From: MR-S7 sp000400995
GTDB taxonomy: Bacteria; Pseudomonadota; Gammaproteobacteria; Burkholderiales; Burkholderiaceae_C
Reading direction: 5' to 3'
DNA length: 64,000 nt
NCBI RefSeq assembly: GCF_045291395.1
Contig: NZ_CP152342.1
Location: forward strand, 1,178,001 to 1,242,000
Part shown: positions 1-9,696 of the stretch, piece by piece
Layout of the letters: every line of letters starts with the position of its first letter
How positions within the stretch are numbered: position 1 is the stretch's first letter
Notes under the pieces: model-generated
The model's database searches: none
What the model was told of the DNA's origin: nothing
The model's input: the letters and a program-made list of their open reading frames with translations, nothing else
Made by a program: the position numbers and the translations under genes

Positions 1-108
1 GGTGACGCGGCCCTTGGCCGTTTCTTCGACCGCCAGGGCGCGTGTCTTGTAGAAGCGGGCGCACCACAGCCACTTGTCCAGGCGCATGGATTCGGGAGGA
101 GGGGTCAT
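1..108 (-). CDS. hslR: Hsp15-like S4-domain RNA-binding protein (partial, N-terminus only)
   Basis: Only the first 36 codons lie in the window; the gene runs off the left edge. The peptide begins MTPPPESMRLDKWLWCARF and continues with KTRALAVEETAKGRV, which is the start of the S4 RNA-binding fold of the Hsp15/HslR family (RLDKWLW...FYKTR...A). In E. coli Hsp15 rescues stalled 50S subunits carrying peptidyl-tRNA. The ATG overlaps the stop codon of the sensor kinase by four bases (ATGA), so it is probably translationally coupled to tctE. An alternative start is the second Met, seven codons in. Identification is good for the S4 family; the exact function cannot be checked without the rest of the gene. 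Confidence 0.8.
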   Translation of the reverse strand, partial: MTPPPESMRLDKWLWCARFYKTRALAVEETAKGRVT

Positions 109-1538
109 GGCGCAATTGTCGCCAACGGCGCCAGGGGCAGGCGTACGACGGCATCCAATCCGAGGATGCGCGCGCCCTCGCGGCGGTTGGCCAGGGCGAT
201 GGTGCCGCCCAGGGCCTGCACGATCTCGCGGCAGATGGCCAGCCCCAGGCCGGAGCCGGTGCGCACGTCGCCGGCCGAGAAGGGCTGGAACAGGCGCGCG
301 GCCAGCTCGTCGTCGATGCCGGGGCCGCCGTCGGCGATGGTGAGGATGGCATGGCGGCCATCGCCGTGGCGGCCGTCGGCGCGCAGGGCGATGGCCAGCT
401 CGGTGCCGGGCGGGGCGTGGCGGATGGCGTTGTGCAGCAGGTTGCGGCACAGCTCGCGCAGCATCCATTCGTGCGCATGCACGGGGGCGGCGCAGGTGTC
501 GATGCCGAAGTCCAGGTCGCCCTGGGCGACGAGGGGCGAGAGCTCCAGCGCGATCTCGCGCAGCACCGCGTCCAGGCGCGTGACGGGCACGGCGCCCTGC
601 TGGCGCAACTGCTCCACCTTGGCCAGGGCCAGCATCTGGTTGGCGAGCTGGGTGGCGCGGTCCACGGTGTCGCCGATCTCGTGCAGCGCCTGCGGCGCGG
701 GCGTGTCGCCGCGCAGCGCGGACTGCACCTGTACCTTGAGCACGGCCAGCGGCGTGCGCAGCTGGTGCGAGGCATCGCGCACGAAGCGCTGCTGGTGCGC
801 GAGCAGGTGCGACAGGCGCTGCATGACGGCGTTGGTGGCGTCGATCAGCGGCTGCAGCTCGCGCGGCGCGGCGGGCGCGGCGATGGGGGCCAGGTCGCCC
901 TCGGGGCGCGCGCGCAGGTCGGCGCTGAGCTGGCGCACGGGCCGCGTGGCGCGCTGCACCACCAGCACCACGAGCAGCGCGATCAGGCCCAGCAGCAGCG
1001 CCTGGCGGGTGAGGGTGGTGCGCAGGATCTGCAGCGCGGCGGCCTCGCGCAGCTCCAGCGTCTCGGCCACCTGCACCACGGCCATGCCCCGGCCCTCGCT
1101 GCTGGCCACGGGCTGCAGCAGCACGGCCACGCGCACGGGCGCGCCGCGGAACTGGTCGTCGTAGAAGTCCACCAGCGCCGCATAGGGCGGCCGCGCGGGG
1201 ATGGCGCCGCGCCACACGGGCAGCTCGGCGAAGCCCGAGACCATCTCGCCGTGCAGGTTGGAGACGCGGTAGAACATGCGGCTCTGGTTGTCGGCCTCGA
1301 AGGCCTCCAGCGCCGCGTAGGGCACGGTGGCGTGCAGCTCGGCCAGCTCGTCCCAGCCGCGCACGTCGAGCTGTTCGCTGATGGTCTTGGCCGATGCCAG
1401 CAGCGTGCGGTCGTAGGCCGTGTGCAGCGCGGCCAGCGCCTGGCGGTGCAGGCTGTAGGTGTTGACGGCGACGAACAGCAGCGTGGGCAGCAGGATACCC
1501 ACGAGCAGCTGGCGGCGCAGCGAGCGGGGGCGGCTCAC
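105..1538 (-). CDS. tctE: Sensor histidine kinase, TctE type
   Basis: A 477-residue inner-membrane histidine kinase. There is a transmembrane segment near residues 12-30, a periplasmic sensor region of about 145 residues, a second membrane segment near 180-195, a HAMP-like linker, the phospho-acceptor motif FVRDASHQLRTPL with His258, the N-box (NLLHNAIRHAPPGTE) and the G-boxes DGGPGI and GSGLGLAI. The start is taken as GTG at 1538 because it overlaps the stop of tctD (GTGA). The kinase would phosphorylate the adjacent OmpR-type regulator. Its position beside a divergent tctCBA operon supports the TctE assignment, a sensor of tricarboxylates or a related organic acid. The ligand itself is inferred, not visible. 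Confidence 0.85.
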   Translation of the reverse strand: MSRPRSLRRQLLVGILLPTLLFVAVNTYSLHRQALAALHTAYDRTLLASAKTISEQLDVRGWDELAELHATVPYAALEAFEADNQSRMFYRVSNLHGEMVSGFAELPVWRGAIPARPPYAALVDFYDDQFRGAPVRVAVLLQPVASSEGRGMAVVQVAETLELREAAALQILRTTLTRQALLLGLIALLVVLVVQRATRPVRQLSADLRARPEGDLAPIAAPAAPRELQPLIDATNAVMQRLSHLLAHQQRFVRDASHQLRTPLAVLKVQVQSALRGDTPAPQALHEIGDTVDRATQLANQMLALAKVEQLRQQGAVPVTRLDAVLREIALELSPLVAQGDLDFGIDTCAAPVHAHEWMLRELCRNLLHNAIRHAPPGTELAIALRADGRHGDGRHAILTIADGGPGIDDELAARLFQPFSAGDVRTGSGLGLAICREIVQALGGTIALANRREGARILGLDAVVRLPLAPLATIAP

Positions 1539-2218
1539 GCCTCGGCCTTCAGCAGGTACCCGAGGCCGCGCAGCGTCATCAGCACCACGCCGGTGCCCGC
1601 GAGCTTCTTGCGCACGCGGTAGACCACGACCTCGATGGCCTCGTACTGCACGTCGCTCTGTCCGGGAAAGACCAGCTCGTACAGCCGCTCCTTGGCCACG
1701 GCGCGCCCGGGCTGGGCCAGCAGCGCGCGCAGCAGGGCCAGCTCGCGCGGGGTGAGGTCCATGGGCGCGTCGTGGGCATAGATGGCGCCGCTGTCCTTGT
1801 CGTGGCGCAGCACGCCCAGCGTGGCGGCGGCGGGGGCGGGCCTGGCCTCGGCCGCGTCGCTGCTGCGGCGCACCAGGGCGCGCAGGCGCGCCTCCAGCTC
1901 GTCCAGGTCGAAAGGCTTGGGCAGGTAGTCGTCGGCGCCGGCGTTCAGGCCCAGCACGCGGTCGCCCACGGTGCCGCGCGCGGTGAGCAGCAGCACGGGC
2001 GTGCGCAGGCCGGCGGCGCGCGCCTGCTGCAGCACCTGCAGGCCGTCCAGGCCGGGCAGGGTCAGGTCGAGCACCACGGCGTCGGGCGGGCGGGCGCGCC
2101 ACTCGGCCAGTGCGGCGCGGCCGTCGGACAAGGCGGTGATGGCCATGCCCCGGCGCGTGAGCGAGCGCTGCAGCGTGGCCTGCATGGTGGCATCGTCTTC
2201 GACGAGGAGCAGTTGCAT
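1535..2218 (-). CDS. tctD: OmpR-family response regulator, TctD type
   Basis: A 227-residue two-component regulator. The receiver domain (about 1-115) carries the acidic pair EDD at 7-9, phospho-acceptor Asp51 in VVLDLTLPG and the conserved Lys in LPKPFDLDEL. The C-terminal half (about 130-225) is an OmpR/PhoB winged helix, with LTPRELALLRALL and the recognition-helix region DVQYEAIEVVVYRVRKKL. It is transcribed together with tctE (four-base overlap) and divergently from tctC across a 153-bp intergenic region, where it most likely binds. A TTGACA hexamer at 2310-2315 lies upstream of tctC, but I see no good -10 at the right distance, so activation of a weak promoter is plausible. Confidence 0.88.
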   Translation of the reverse strand: MQLLLVEDDATMQATLQRSLTRRGMAITALSDGRAALAEWRARPPDAVVLDLTLPGLDGLQVLQQARAAGLRTPVLLLTARGTVGDRVLGLNAGADDYLPKPFDLDELEARLRALVRRSSDAAEARPAPAAATLGVLRHDKDSGAIYAHDAPMDLTPRELALLRALLAQPGRAVAKERLYELVFPGQSDVQYEAIEVVVYRVRKKLAGTGVVLMTLRGLGYLLKAEA

Positions 2219-2371
2219 GGTGCGCGGATTGTCCCGCCTGCGGCGCGGGGCGGCGGCGCCGGCGGAGCGTGCGCGGATGCGTGATAACCCCTAGCGCCAG
2301 GACAGCGGTTTGACAGCTTGCGCGCGCATCATCGTCCGGTCGGTTCAACCAATGATGCACAAGGAGACTCC

Positions 2372-3331
2372 ATGCGCCGCGACACCTTCCTGAAATCCCT
2401 GGCCGCGCTGGCCGCCGCCGGCAGCCTGCCGCTGTCGGCCCAGGCGGCCGTGGCCGTCAAGATGATGATCCCCGCCAACCCCGGCGGCGGCTGGGACACC
2501 ACCGGCCGCGCCCTGGGCAAGGCGCTGCAGGACGCGGGCGTGGCCTCGTCGGTCACGTACGACAACAAGGGCGGCGCGGCCGGCGCCATCGGCCTGGCGC
2601 AGTTCGTCAACGGCAGCAAGGGCGACCCGAACGCCATGATGGTGATGGGCGCCGTGATGCTCGGCGGCATCATCACCGGCAAGCCGCCCGTGGGCCTGGA
2701 CCGGGTGACGCCGCTGGCGCGCCTGACCAGCGAATACAACGTGTTCGTGCTGCCCGCCAACTCGCCCTTCAAGACCATGGCCGACGTGGTGGCCCAGCTC
2801 AAGAAGGACCCGGGCAGCGTGAAGTGGGGCGGCGGCTCGCGCGGCTCCACCGAGCACATCGCGGCGGCCATGATCGCGCGCGAGGTGGGCGTGGACCCGG
2901 CCAAGATCAACTACGTGGCCTTCCGTGGGGGCGGCGAGGCCACGGCGGCCATCCTGGGCGGCAACGTGACCATCGGCGGCAGCGGCTACAGCGAGTTCGC
3001 CGAGTACATCGCCGCGGGCAAGATGCGCCCCATCGGCGTGACCTCGGGCACGCGCCTGCCGAGCGTGAACGTGCCCACGCTCAAGGAGCAGGGCATCAAC
3101 GTCGAGATCGGCAACTGGCGCGGCGTCTATGGAGCGCCCGGCATCTCCAAGGCCCAGCGCGATGCGCTGATCGCGCTGATCGAGAAGGCCACCAAGAGCA
3201 AGGCCTGGGCCGAGGCGCTGCAGAAGAACGACTGGACGCCCGCGTGGCTGGCCGGGGATGCGTTCGCCAGCTTCGTGGACCAGGAGTTCGCCAGCTTGCG
3301 CGCCACCATGGTCAAGTCCGGCATGGTGTAA
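2372..3331 (+). CDS. tctC: Tripartite tricarboxylate transporter substrate-binding protein
   Basis: A 319-residue periplasmic binding protein of the TctC/Bug family. A cleavable signal peptide (MRRDTFLK, then a hydrophobic stretch to LSAQA) precedes the mature start, which has the family signature ANPGGGWDTTGRALG in the first beta strand and loop. Later landmarks are NVFVLPANSPFKTMADVV and KWGGGSRGSTEHIA. The start at 2372 follows a good Shine-Dalgarno sequence (AAGGAG, 2361-2366). It captures a carboxylate and delivers it to TctA/TctB. Bug proteins bind many carboxylates, so citrate or tricarballylate is the family default rather than something the sequence shows. Confidence 0.88.
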   Translation: MRRDTFLKSLAALAAAGSLPLSAQAAVAVKMMIPANPGGGWDTTGRALGKALQDAGVASSVTYDNKGGAAGAIGLAQFVNGSKGDPNAMMVMGAVMLGGIITGKPPVGLDRVTPLARLTSEYNVFVLPANSPFKTMADVVAQLKKDPGSVKWGGGSRGSTEHIAAAMIAREVGVDPAKINYVAFRGGGEATAAILGGNVTIGGSGYSEFAEYIAAGKMRPIGVTSGTRLPSVNVPTLKEQGINVEIGNWRGVYGAPGISKAQRDALIALIEKATKSKAWAEALQKNDWTPAWLAGDAFASFVDQEFASLRATMVKSGMV

Positions 3332-3512
3332 GCAGGTACACCTCCCTGAGGCCCTGCGGGCCTTCCCCCGCTCTCTACGCGCTTCGCGCTCCGGGCAGGG
3401 GGACGCAGCCAGCGCGGCGGGGCGGCCCTTGCGCGGCTGCCCGCGCTTGGGCCACGCCAGTTTCATGCGTTGTGGGTGATGCTTGCTTAGCCCCCTTTTC
3501 CAGGAGCCGTTC
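3332..3512. other. GC-rich structured spacer between tctC and tctB
   Basis: This 181-bp gap within the tct operon holds several inverted repeats: AGGCCC-TGC-GGGCCT near 3349-3363, GCGC-TTC-GCGC inside a C5/G5 outer pair near 3367-3403, and complementary GC blocks near 3410-3450. It encodes no credible protein. The general pattern resembles a second, longer intergenic repeat that I recall from Comamonadaceae, but only one copy is in this window, so that is an inference. Functionally such hairpins after the binding-protein gene could protect the upstream message or partly terminate, giving more TctC than TctB/TctA. Confidence 0.4.
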
Positions 3513-4061
3513 ATGTCCGAACCTTCCCTCACCGGCGCCGACGAGGCGCCGGATTGCATTCCCTCGCCGCGTGCGCAGACCGTCGTCGGCGTCGGCGTGC
3601 TGCTCGTGGCCGCCGGCATGGCTTTCGGCGCGCTGCAGATCTCGTCCGAGGCCGGCTACGGCGGCGTCGGTCCCAACTTCCTGCCGTGGCTGTGTGCCGT
3701 GGTGCTGGCCGTGTGCGGCGCCTGGCTGGTGTGGGAGGCGCGCACCGGAGGCTTTCGCGAGGCGTCCGATCCGGGCGGGCAGCCCCGGGCCGATATCGGC
3801 CCCTTCGTCTGGGTGTCCGCGGGCCTGCTGGTCAATGCGGCGCTGATCGGCACCGTGGGCTTCATCGTGAGCTGCACCGTGTGCTATGTGCTGGCCGTGC
3901 AGGGCCTGCGCCGCGCGGGGCGCCAGCCGCTGGCGGGCACGCCCGCCACCTGGGCCAAGGACGTGGCGACGGGGCTGCTGATCTCCGCGCCGGTGTTCTG
4001 GGCCTTCACGCAGTTCCTGGCGATCAACCTGCCGGGTCTCACTGAAACGGGGTGGCTATGA
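3513..4061 (+). CDS. tctB: Tripartite tricarboxylate transporter small membrane subunit
   Basis: A 182-residue integral membrane protein with four predicted hydrophobic helices: around VVGVGVLLVAAGMAFGALQI, FLPWLCAVVLAVCGAWLVW, GPFVWVSAGLLVNAALIGTV, and VATGLLISAPVFWAFTQFLA. Length and helix number fit TctB, the small subunit that partners TctA. I chose the ATG at 3513, which has CAGGAG at 3501-3506, over an upstream TTG at 3483. The stop at 4059-4061 is embedded in the left terminal inverted repeat of the 266-bp element that separates it from tctA. Confidence 0.85.
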   Translation: MSEPSLTGADEAPDCIPSPRAQTVVGVGVLLVAAGMAFGALQISSEAGYGGVGPNFLPWLCAVVLAVCGAWLVWEARTGGFREASDPGGQPRADIGPFVWVSAGLLVNAALIGTVGFIVSCTVCYVLAVQGLRRAGRQPLAGTPATWAKDVATGLLISAPVFWAFTQFLAINLPGLTETGWL

Positions 4062-4325
4062 ACCTCTTTATGGCCCTTTTATGGGGTACGTTGCCCCGCC
4101 ACGGCAGTGGCTGCAAAGCGCAAACCGCAGACGGGCTGGTGGCCCGGCGAGGATTTGCAACGCGGCAGACGCTGCCGTGGCAGGGCAACCCTTCGGGCAT
4201 GGCAGCAAACGGCCACGCTCGTTGTTGCCCACCTTGCCCAGGCCGCCAGCATGGGCTGCGGTGGGCGCCTAGATCGTGGCCGTTTGCTGCCATGCGCACC
4301 CCATAAAAAGGCCACAAAGAGGTTC
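4060..4325. mobile_element. MITE-like element with 28-bp terminal inverted repeats between tctB and tctA
   Basis: Bases 4060-4087 and 4298-4325 are inverted repeats matching at 26 of 28 positions (the outer ends read GAACCTCTTTAT and, reversed, GAACCTCTTTGT). Inside are further nested dyads: GTTGCCCCGCCACGGCAG (from 4090) against CTGCCGTGGCAGGGCAAC (4169-4186), and GGCAGCAAACGGCCACG (about 4200-4216) against CGTGGCCGTTTGCTGCC (4275-4291). The element is 266 bp and has no transposase, so it looks like a non-autonomous miniature element, or at least a very large composite hairpin in the message. It sits between two genes that are normally almost contiguous. The right repeat supplies the only ribosome-binding-like sequence before tctA. 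I see no clear target-site duplication. Confidence 0.6.
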
Positions 4326-4328
4326 TCA

Positions 4329-5864
4329 ATGGAAATCTTCGACGCACTCCTGGCGGGCTTCGCCACCGCCATCACCCCTGCCAACCTGTTGTGGGCCCTG
4401 GTGGGCTGCGCCCTGGGCACGGCCGTGGGCGTGCTGCCCGGCATCGGGCCGGCCGTGGCCGTGGCCATGCTGCTGCCCATCACGGCCAAGGTCGAGGTCA
4501 CGGCCTCGATGATCTTCTTCGCGGGGATCTACTACGGCGCCATGTACGGGGGATCGACCACCTCCATCCTGCTCAACACGCCGGGCGAGACGGCGAGCAT
4601 GGTCACCGCCATGGAGGGCAACAAGATGGCCAAGAGCGGCCGCGCGGGGGCGGCGCTGGCCACGGCGGCCATCGGCTCCTTCGTGGCGGGCACGGTGGCC
4701 ACGGTGGTGGTGACGCTGTTCGCGCCCTCGGTGGCCGAGTTCGCCGTGAAGCTGGGCCCGCCCGAATACTTCATGCTGATGGTGCTGGCCTTCACCACCG
4801 TGAGCGCGGTGCTGGGCCAGAGCGCGCTGCGCGGCATGACGGCGCTGTTCCTGGGCCTGGCGCTGGGCTGCGTGGGCATGGACCAGATCTCGGGCGCCGC
4901 GCGCTACACGGCGGGGCAGATGGAGCTGCTGGACGGCATCGACATCGTGCTCGTGGCCGTGGGCCTGTTCGCCGTGGCCGAGGTGCTCTACGCGGCGCTC
5001 TACGAGGGCCGCGTGGTCGAGACGCAGAACAAGCTGAGCCGCGTGCACATGTCGGCGCGCGACTGGAAGCGCTCCTGGCCCGCATGGCTGCGCGGCACGG
5101 CCATCGGCACGCCGTTTGGCTGCATCCCCGCGGGCGGCACGGAGATCCCCACCTTCCTGAGCTATGCGACCGAGAAGAAGCTCGCCAAGGGCGAGGACAA
5201 GGCCGAGTTCGGCGGCAAGGGCGCCATCGAGGGCGTGGCCGGCCCGGAGGCCGCGAACAACGCCACGGTGACGGCCGCGCTGATCCCGCTGCTCACGCTG
5301 GGCATTCCCACCAGCAACACCACGGCGGTGCTGCTGGGCGCGTTCCAGAACTACGGCATCAACCCGGGGCCGCAGCTGTTCAGCAGCTCGGCCGCGCTGG
5401 TGTGGGCGCTGATCGCGTCGCTCTACATCGGCAACCTCATGCTGCTGGTGCTGAACCTGCCCATGGTGGGCCTGTGGGTCAAGCTGCTCAAGGTGCCGCG
5501 CCCGCAGCTCTACGCGGGCATCCTGATCTTCGCCACGGTGGGCGCCTACGGCATGCGCCAGAGCGCGTTCGACCTGTTCCTGCTGTACGCCATCGGCGTG
5601 CTGGGGGTGGTGATGCGGCGCTTCGACTTCCCCACCGCGCCGGTGGTGGTGGGCATGATCCTGGGGCCGCTGGCCGAGGCGCAGATGCGCAACGCCGTGG
5701 CGCTGGGAGAGGGGAGCTGGTGGATCTTCCTGCAGCGGCCCATGTCGCTGGCGCTGGTGGTGATCGTGCTGGCCGTGCTCATCGTGCCGCGCGTGCTGCG
5801 CCACTGGGCGGTGCGCAAGGCAGCTCGCCGCCACCACTACCAGTCCGCCGACGACATCGTCTGA
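4329..5864 (+). CDS. tctA: Tripartite tricarboxylate transporter large permease
   Basis: A 511-residue polytopic permease, the usual size for TctA. Diagnostic loops are GVLPGIGPAVAVAMLLPIT near residue 38, YGGSTTSILLNTPGE near 75, and the second-repeat counterpart GIPTSNTTAVLLGAFQNYGI near 325. About eleven hydrophobic segments can be counted. It forms the transport channel with TctB and takes substrate from TctC. The start at 4329 is set by AAAGAGG (4316-4322), which belongs to the terminal repeat of the upstream element. A much longer reading frame extends upstream through that element but has no family counterpart, so I reject it as part of the protein. Confidence 0.9.
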   Translation: MEIFDALLAGFATAITPANLLWALVGCALGTAVGVLPGIGPAVAVAMLLPITAKVEVTASMIFFAGIYYGAMYGGSTTSILLNTPGETASMVTAMEGNKMAKSGRAGAALATAAIGSFVAGTVATVVVTLFAPSVAEFAVKLGPPEYFMLMVLAFTTVSAVLGQSALRGMTALFLGLALGCVGMDQISGAARYTAGQMELLDGIDIVLVAVGLFAVAEVLYAALYEGRVVETQNKLSRVHMSARDWKRSWPAWLRGTAIGTPFGCIPAGGTEIPTFLSYATEKKLAKGEDKAEFGGKGAIEGVAGPEAANNATVTAALIPLLTLGIPTSNTTAVLLGAFQNYGINPGPQLFSSSAALVWALIASLYIGNLMLLVLNLPMVGLWVKLLKVPRPQLYAGILIFATVGAYGMRQSAFDLFLLYAIGVLGVVMRRFDFPTAPVVVGMILGPLAEAQMRNAVALGEGSWWIFLQRPMSLALVVIVLAVLIVPRVLRHWAVRKAARRHHYQSADDIV

Positions 5865-5874
5865 CGGGCCAGCA

Positions 5875-5898
5875 CCCGGGGGCTTGGCCGCCCCCGGG
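5875..5898 (+). terminator. GC-rich hairpin after the tct operon
   Basis: CCCGGGGGC, a six-base loop and GCCCCCGGG form a perfect 9-bp stem that begins 11 bases after the tctA stop codon. There is no T-tract, so it may act as a 3'-end stabiliser or a Rho-assisted terminator rather than a classical intrinsic one. Confidence 0.5.
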
Positions 5899-5945
5899 AC
5901 TCCCCACCAGAGAGTGTGCTTGCACGGGCGCGGAGTGTAGCACGT

Positions 5946-5964
5946 GATTGAGAATCGTTCTTGT
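5946..5964. promoter_or_regulatory. Fur-box-like sequence upstream of the sigma-54 regulator
   Basis: GATTGAGAATCGTTCTTGT resembles the betaproteobacterial Fur operator pattern (GAGAATNNTTCTC-type core) with imperfect dyad symmetry. It lies about 45 bp before the chosen start of the enhancer-binding protein, within an AT-richer stretch that may hold its promoter. The match is suggestive only, since nothing in the downstream genes is obviously iron-related. Confidence 0.3.
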
Positions 5965-6004
5965 TAATAATGGTCAACATGGGGCGCCGCGCTACCATCG
6001 CCCC

Positions 6005-7501
<1,497 letters not shown>

Positions 7502-7502
7502 T

Positions 7503-7527
7503 CAGGCAATTGTCTGTTTTTCAGGCA
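7503..7527. promoter_or_regulatory. Candidate upstream activator site for the sigma-54 activator
   Basis: CAGGCAATTGTCTG at 7503-7516 is a near-perfect 14-bp palindrome (CAGRCAATTGYCTG), and its half-site CAGGCA recurs at 7522-7527. It begins two bases after the activator's stop codon and lies about 75-100 bp upstream of the -24 element, the usual distance for an enhancer site. Assigning it to the adjacent activator is an inference from position and symmetry. Confidence 0.5.
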
Positions 7528-7600
7528 TTGATTTGTCTCAAAAACAAACAAAACCAGTGGCTTTTGCGCCATTTCGCAGAAAAACCGCCTGCAGACAGGC

Positions 7601-7616
7601 TGGCATGGTGTGTGCA
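7601..7616 (+). promoter_or_regulatory. Sigma-54 (-24/-12) promoter
   Basis: TGGCATGGTGTGTGCA matches the sigma-54 consensus TGGCAYR-N4-TTGCW at all but one informative position, with the invariant GG and GC at correct spacing. Transcription would start near 7627, about 30 bp upstream of the binding-protein start codon at 7659. The gene just upstream is a sigma-54 activator, which makes the site much more credible than a chance match. Confidence 0.72.
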
Positions 7617-7658
7617 ATCACGGGGCGGCATTGCCCAACGATTCAAGAGGAGACACAC

Positions 7659-8861
7659 ATGCACCATCGCCGCACCTTCGCCGTCCGCGCCTGCGGGCTG
7701 GCCGCCGTCCTGGCCGCCGCGTGGGGGCCGTCCGCCGCCATGGCCCAGCAGGAGATCCGCATCGCCCACGTCTACAGCAAGACCGGCCCGCTGGAGGCCT
7801 ACGGCAAGCAGACGCAGGCGGGCCTGATGATGGGCCTGGAATACGCCACCGGCGGCACCATGGCGGTGGCCGGCAAGAAGCTGGTGGTGATCGAGAAGGA
7901 CGACCAGGGCAAGCCCGACCTGGGCAAGAGCCAGCTCGCCACCGCGTATTCCGACGACAAGGCCGACCTGGCCGTGGGCCCCAGCGCCTCGGGCGTGGCG
8001 CTGGCCATGCTGCCGGTGGCCGAGGAGTACAAGAAGGTGCTGATCGTCGAGCCCGCCGTGGCCGACTCCATCACCGGCGACAAGTGGAACAAGTACATCT
8101 TCCGCACGGGCCGCAACTCCAGCCAGGACGCGATCGGCAACGCCGTCGCCATCGACAAGCCCGGCACCACCATCGCCACGCTGGCGCAGGACAACGCCTT
8201 CGGCCGCGACGGCGTGAAGGCGTTCAAGGACGCCATCAAGAAGGGCAAGCTGGTGCACGAGGAATACCTGCCCGCCGCCACCACCGACTTCACGGCCGGC
8301 GCGCAGCGCCTGATCGACAAGCTCAAGGACCAGCCGGGCAAGAAGGTGATCTGGATCGTCTGGGCGGGCGCGGGCAACCCGTTCAAGATCAACGACATGG
8401 ACCTGAAGCGCTACGGCATCGAGATCGCCACGGGCGGCAACATCCTGCCGGCCATGGCCGCCTACAAGGGCATGCCGGGCATGGAGGGCGCCACCTACTA
8501 CTACTTCGGCATCCCCAAGAACCCGGTGAACGAGGCGCTCGTCTCCATGCACTACAAGCAGTACAAGACGCCGCCGGACTTCTTCACCGCCGGCGGCTTC
8601 TCGGCGGCCATGGCCATCGTCACCGCGCTCAAGAAGACGAACGGCGACAGCAGGAGCAACACCCTCATCAAGGCCATGGAGGGCATGAGCTTCGAGACGC
8701 CCAAGGGCACCATGACCTTCCGCAAGGAAGACCACCAGGCCATGCAGAGCATGTACCACTTCCGCATCAAGAACGACCCGGCCTTCGCCTGGGGCGTGCC
8801 GGAGCTGGTGCGCGAGATCAAGCCCGAAGAGATGCAGGTGCCGATCCGCAACGGCCGCTGA
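7659..8861 (+). CDS. ABC transporter substrate-binding protein, branched-chain amino acid (LivK) family
   Basis: A 400-residue periplasmic type I binding protein. It has a signal peptide (MHHRRTFAVRACG... to AAMAQ) and a mature part beginning EIRIAHVYSKTGPLEAYGKQ, the usual first strand and loop of the Peripla_BP_6 fold. The start is fixed by AAGAGGAGA (7645-7653). It is the first gene after the sigma-54 promoter and is followed collinearly by two ATPases and two permeases, so it is the receptor of that importer. The family binds amino acids, amides, urea and many carboxylates. The downstream oligomer hydrolase suggests 3-hydroxybutyrate or short oligomers, but that is inferred from context. 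Confidence 0.85.
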   Translation: MHHRRTFAVRACGLAAVLAAAWGPSAAMAQQEIRIAHVYSKTGPLEAYGKQTQAGLMMGLEYATGGTMAVAGKKLVVIEKDDQGKPDLGKSQLATAYSDDKADLAVGPSASGVALAMLPVAEEYKKVLIVEPAVADSITGDKWNKYIFRTGRNSSQDAIGNAVAIDKPGTTIATLAQDNAFGRDGVKAFKDAIKKGKLVHEEYLPAATTDFTAGAQRLIDKLKDQPGKKVIWIVWAGAGNPFKINDMDLKRYGIEIATGGNILPAMAAYKGMPGMEGATYYYFGIPKNPVNEALVSMHYKQYKTPPDFFTAGGFSAAMAIVTALKKTNGDSRSNTLIKAMEGMSFETPKGTMTFRKEDHQAMQSMYHFRIKNDPAFAWGVPELVREIKPEEMQVPIRNGR

Positions 8862-8864
8862 TCC

Positions 8865-8927
8865 ACTCCTGTTTTGATAGCTGCCAGCGCTTGTCCATCA
8901 AGCGCTGGAGGCCATTTTCATTCAAAC
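8865..8927. repeat. Comamonadaceae-type palindromic repeat, copy 1 (intergenic)
   Basis: The core AGCTGCCAGCGCTTG / CAAGCGCTGGAGGC (8879-8912) forms a hairpin around TCCAT and is flanked by TTTTGAT and CATTTTCATTCAAA. It fills the gap between the binding-protein gene and livG. It matches the copies at 16852, 29650, 32400, 34223, 35403 and others in this window. Confidence 0.8.
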
Positions 8928-8928
8928 A

Positions 8929-9696
8929 ATGCTTGCAACCCAGGACCTGACCGTGCGCTTCGGCGGCCACGTGGCGGTGAACGCCGTGACCTGCGCCTTC
9001 GCGCCGGGCACGCTCACCGCCATCGTCGGCCCCAACGGCGCGGGCAAGACCACGTACTTCAACCTGATCTCGGGCCAGCTCAAGGCCACGGCGGGCACGG
9101 TGTCGCTGGGCGGGCGCGACCTGACGGGGCTACCCGCCTCGGCACGCACGCGCGCCGGGCTGGGCCGCGCGTTTCAGCTCACCAACCTGTTCCCCCACCT
9201 CAGCGTGCTGGAGAACGTGCGCCTGGCCGTGCAGGCCACCCGGGAGGGCGCGCACCGGCGCGGCCTGAACCTGTGGAGCGTGTGGAGCGACCACCCGCAG
9301 CTCACGGCGCGCGCCCAGGAGATCCTGCGCGCCGTGGCGCTGATGCACCGGCAGGACGCGCCCGTCGCCAGCCTGCCGCACGGCGACCAGCGCAAGCTGG
9401 AGGTGGCGCTGCTCATGGCGCTGGAGCCGCAGGTCTACATGTTCGACGAACCGACGGCCGGCATGAGCCACGACGAGGCGCCCGTGGTGCTGCAGCTCAT
9501 CCGCGAGCTGAAGAAGGACAAGACCAAGACCATCCTGCTCGTGGAGCACAAGATGGACGTGGTGCGCGAGCTGGCCGACCGCATCATCGTGCTGCACAAC
9601 GGCACGCTGGTGGCCGACGGCAACCCGGCCGAGGTGATCGCCTCGCCCATCGTGCAGGAGGCCTACCTGGGCACCGCCGCGAAGGAGGCCGCATGA
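8929..9696 (+). CDS. livG: Branched-chain amino acid-type ABC transporter ATP-binding protein, LivG-like
   Basis: A 255-residue ABC ATPase. Walker A is GPNGAGKTT (about residues 34-42), the Q-loop region is GLGRAFQLTNLFPHLSVLENV typical of LivG, the signature is degenerate (LPHGDQRKLEVA in place of LSGGQ), Walker B plus catalytic Glu is VYMFDEPTAG, and the switch His is in LLVEHKMD. A non-canonical signature is common in LivG subunits. It couples ATP hydrolysis to import by LivH/LivM. The start codon follows a palindromic repeat directly, and the stop overlaps livF (ATGA). Confidence 0.88.
   Translation: MLATQDLTVRFGGHVAVNAVTCAFAPGTLTAIVGPNGAGKTTYFNLISGQLKATAGTVSLGGRDLTGLPASARTRAGLGRAFQLTNLFPHLSVLENVRLAVQATREGAHRRGLNLWSVWSDHPQLTARAQEILRAVALMHRQDAPVASLPHGDQRKLEVALLMALEPQVYMFDEPTAGMSHDEAPVVLQLIRELKKDKTKTILLVEHKMDVVRELADRIIVLHNGTLVADGNPAEVIASPIVQEAYLGTAAKEAA

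Noticed and set aside
105..2360. A 751-codon open frame covering both two-component genes on the minus strand, looking like a regulator-kinase fusion.
   Set aside because: Its first part is an Arg/Ala-rich out-of-frame reading of tctD; only the kinase part is real, starting at GTG 1538.
4107..4328. An in-frame N-terminal extension of tctA through the inverted-repeat element.
   Set aside because: It is composed of repeat DNA with no family counterpart, and TctA has its normal N-terminus at 4329.
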